Below, in pieces: positions 62,236-64,000 of a DNA stretch of 64,000 bases (within the stretch, counting starts at the first letter, position 1; each line of letters starts with the position of its first letter). This DNA is from Pseudomonas aegrilactucae (GTDB lineage: Bacteria > Pseudomonadota > Gammaproteobacteria > Pseudomonadales > Pseudomonadaceae). The notes under the pieces are model-generated. The model did not search any database. It saw only the letters and a program-made list of their open reading frames with translations, and was not told the DNA's origin. The DNA is taken from assembly GCF_019168305.1 (NCBI RefSeq), contig NZ_JAHTBI010000039.1, positions 38,621-102,620 of the forward strand. The letters run 5' to 3'. A program made the translations under genes and the position numbers.

Positions 62236-63812
62236 GCACCCCTACCCGCGCCTACGCCGAACTGCGCCAGCAGCTGCTGGACAAACATGAACTTGCCCTG
62301 ATCGACGTGCGCGAAGAGGCGCCCTTTGCCCTGGACCACCCCTTGTTCGCGGCCAACATCCCATTGTCCAAACTTGAAGTCGAGATCTACGCACGCGTAC
62401 CGCGGCGCGATACCCAGGTCACCGTGTATGACGATGGCGAAGGCCTGGCGGTGATTGCCGCCGAGCGTCTGCAGGCGCTGGGTTACACCGATGTAGCGCT
62501 GCTCGACGGTGGGCTGGCCGGCTGGCGCGACGCCGGTGGCGAGCTGTTTCGTGACGTCAACGTGCCGAGCAAGGCATTTGGCGAACTGGTGGAAAGCCGG
62601 CGTCACACGCCTTCGCTGGCGGCCGAAGAGGTCCAGGCGCTGCTCGATGAACAGGCCGATGTAGTGGTGCTGGATGCGCGTCGTTTCGACGAGTACCAGA
62701 CCATGAGCATACCCGGCGGCATCAGCGTGCCCGGTGCCGAACTGGTGCTGCGGGTGGCGGAACTGGCGCCCGACCCGGCCACCCGCGTGATCGTCAACTG
62801 CGCGGGGCGCACCCGCAGCATCATCGGCACGCAGTCGCTGGTCAACGCCGGCATCCCCAACCCGGTGTCGGCGCTGCGCAACGGCACCATTGGCTGGACC
62901 CTGGCCGGGCAACGCCTGGCGCACGGCCAGTCGCAGCGTTTTGGCGAGGTCAGCCCGGCCAACCGCCAGACGGCGGCCAGCCGGGCGCGTGCGGTGGCCG
63001 ACCAGGCTGGCGTCGCCCGCTTGAGCCGTGAGCAATTGCAGGCCTGGCAGGCCGAGCACCAGCGCACCACCTACCTGTTCGACGTGCGCACCCCCGAGGA
63101 ATTTGCCCGGGGCCACCTGCCGGGTAGCCGTTCGACCCCCGGTGGCCAGCTGGTGCAGGAAACCGACCATGTGGCCAGTGTGCGCGGGGCGCGCCTGGTG
63201 CTGATCGACGACGATGGCGTGCGCGCCAACATGAGTGCATCGTGGCTGGCGCAGATGGGCTGGCAGGTGGCGGTGCTCGATGGCTTGAGCGCGGTTGATT
63301 TCAGCGAGACCGGGGATTGGCAGACGCCGCTGCCGGTGTTGCCGCAGCCGTCGTTTATCGAACCTGGGCAATTGGTGCAGTGGTTGGAGGAAGGTGAAAC
63401 GGTGGTGCTGGACTTCACCGCCAGTGCCAACTACGTGCGGCGTCATATTCCGGGTGCGCACTGGGCGATCCGGGCGCAGTTGGGGTTGGCGCTGGAGCGT
63501 TTGCCGTTGGCCGAGCGTTACGTGCTGACGTGTGGCAGCAGCTTGCTGGCGCGGTTTGCGGCGCGGGACCTTGAGCAACTTACGCGCAAACCGGTGTTCG
63601 TGCTTGAGGGTGGTACGGGGCGTTGGGTTGCCGAGGGTCGCCCAGTGGAGTCGGGGGAAACGCACCTGGCGGTGCCGCGCAGTGATCGCTATCGCCGGCC
63701 GTACGAGGGCACCGACAATCCGAGGGAAGCGATGCAGGGGTACCTGGATTGGGAGTTCGGGTTGGTCGAGCAGTTGGGGCGGGATGGGACCCATGGGTTT
63801 TATGTGATCTGA
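62232..63812 (+). CDS. Stand-alone four-rhodanese sulfurtransferase
   Basis: A 526-residue protein of four rhodanese modules (~5-105, 125-225, 262-355, 375-475). Module 2 keeps Cys190 in VIVNCAGRTRS; module 4 has Cys434 in VLTCGSSLLA; modules 1 and 3 lack a loop cysteine. It lines up without gaps with the first ~200 residues of the rhodanese-lyase fusion at 12301-15072 (VPSKAFGELV at 111-120 and Cys190 in both), so they are paralogues. The end (PREAMQGYLDWEFGLVEQLG) matches the linker of the fusion. It probably moves sulfane sulfur made from thiols handled by the coupled dioxygenase. Confidence 0.92.
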   Translation: MSTPTRAYAELRQQLLDKHELALIDVREEAPFALDHPLFAANIPLSKLEVEIYARVPRRDTQVTVYDDGEGLAVIAAERLQALGYTDVALLDGGLAGWRDAGGELFRDVNVPSKAFGELVESRRHTPSLAAEEVQALLDEQADVVVLDARRFDEYQTMSIPGGISVPGAELVLRVAELAPDPATRVIVNCAGRTRSIIGTQSLVNAGIPNPVSALRNGTIGWTLAGQRLAHGQSQRFGEVSPANRQTAASRARAVADQAGVARLSREQLQAWQAEHQRTTYLFDVRTPEEFARGHLPGSRSTPGGQLVQETDHVASVRGARLVLIDDDGVRANMSASWLAQMGWQVAVLDGLSAVDFSETGDWQTPLPVLPQPSFIEPGQLVQWLEEGETVVLDFTASANYVRRHIPGAHWAIRAQLGLALERLPLAERYVLTCGSSLLARFAARDLEQLTRKPVFVLEGGTGRWVAEGRPVESGETHLAVPRSDRYRRPYEGTDNPREAMQGYLDWEFGLVEQLGRDGTHGFYVI

Positions 63813-63937
63813 GGGGAGTGCTCGATGTCATGGGTGCCAGAGAGGCATGGCTGGCACCAGGTGGCCCCACCGCAATCTGTCCCCGGACCACCAAGGCTGA
63901 CAACCCAAATCTCTCAGGCCGTGGCGCGTTGCAATAG

Positions 63938-64000
63938 ATGTGGGAGCTGCGGTGCGACGATTCGACTTGCCAGCGAAGCGCCGCGCGGGCGGCGCTCGAT
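63938..64000. repeat. REP-like extragenic palindrome (reaches window edge)
   Basis: GTGGGAGC at 63940 followed by a perfect hairpin AGCGCCGC-GCGG-GCGGCGCT (63977-63996). The GTGGGAGC start and the GC palindrome are typical of Pseudomonas putida-type REP units, by memory. The stretch 63813-63937 holds no gene. Confidence 0.55.

Noticed and set aside
1..64000. CRISPR array, prophage, integrase or insertion sequence
   Set aside because: No regularly spaced repeats, phage structural genes, transposase motifs or tRNA-linked attachment sites were seen on either strand.

Overview
The window reads as a chromosomal stretch of a fluorescent/putida-type Pseudomonas. This is inferred from GC-rich coding with GGAGG-type ribosome sites, OprD, DctA, FpvA-like, AraC and LysR families, two TonB receptors, XdhC-linked molybdenum hydroxylase genes and a REP-like palindrome at the right edge. 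No rRNA, tRNA, CRISPR array, integrase or insertion sequence was seen. It is an accessory catabolic and nutrient-scavenging region built of many small operons, most with their own regulator.

Layout. 1-12.3 kb: aromatic or organic-acid catabolism. It holds the end of an acyl-CoA synthetase, an MHS-family transporter, an aldo/keto reductase-thioesterase pair facing a MarR regulator across a clear palindrome, an SDR facing an AraC regulator, and a second AraC followed by an AAHS transporter, nitroreductase, acyl-CoA synthetase and OprD-porin operon. 12.3-20 kb: a sulfur amino acid operon (binding protein, two permeases, ATPase, thiol dioxygenase, and a four-rhodanese protein fused to cystathionine beta-lyase) with a divergent LysR. 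20-25.2 kb: a molybdenum hydroxylase operon (2Fe-2S subunit, molybdopterin subunit, tri-heme cytochrome c, XdhC). 25.9-30.4 kb: a D-tartrate operon (LysR, D(-)-tartrate dehydratase, DctA, shortened oxaloacetate decarboxylase-like gene). 30.4-36 kb: an ABC exporter, a single-domain proline dehydrogenase, a GST and a DJ-1/PfpI protein. 36-42.4 kb: an MFS transporter, then a Fur-box-preceded ECF sigma/FecR/TonB receptor set and a lipocalin. 42.4-51 kb: sensing, with NnrS, a bacteriophytochrome kinase, two response-regulator genes and a NIT-domain chemoreceptor. 51-53 kb: a small protein with an XRE-cupin regulator, and a striking 171-residue protein that is 37 % Met and 9 % Cys. 53-63.8 kb: a second sulfur/amine scavenging locus with LysR, an exported flavin amine oxidase, an exported RidA, a TonB receptor, two flavin-dependent monooxygenases, a 3-mercaptopropionate dioxygenase and a stand-alone four-rhodanese protein.

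How the parts work together. The two sulfur loci each pair a thiol dioxygenase with a paralogous four-rhodanese protein whose first ~200 residues line up without gaps (active Cys190 in both). The 54 kb and 59 kb transcription units carry matching promoters (same -35, 17-base spacer, near-identical -10) followed by the same 12-base leader block, and each leader can encode a short peptide with an aromatic-Cys-x-Arg-His-Arg run. This suggests a shared sulfur-responsive control. The Met/Cys-rich protein and this leader pair are the best candidates for something not yet described.
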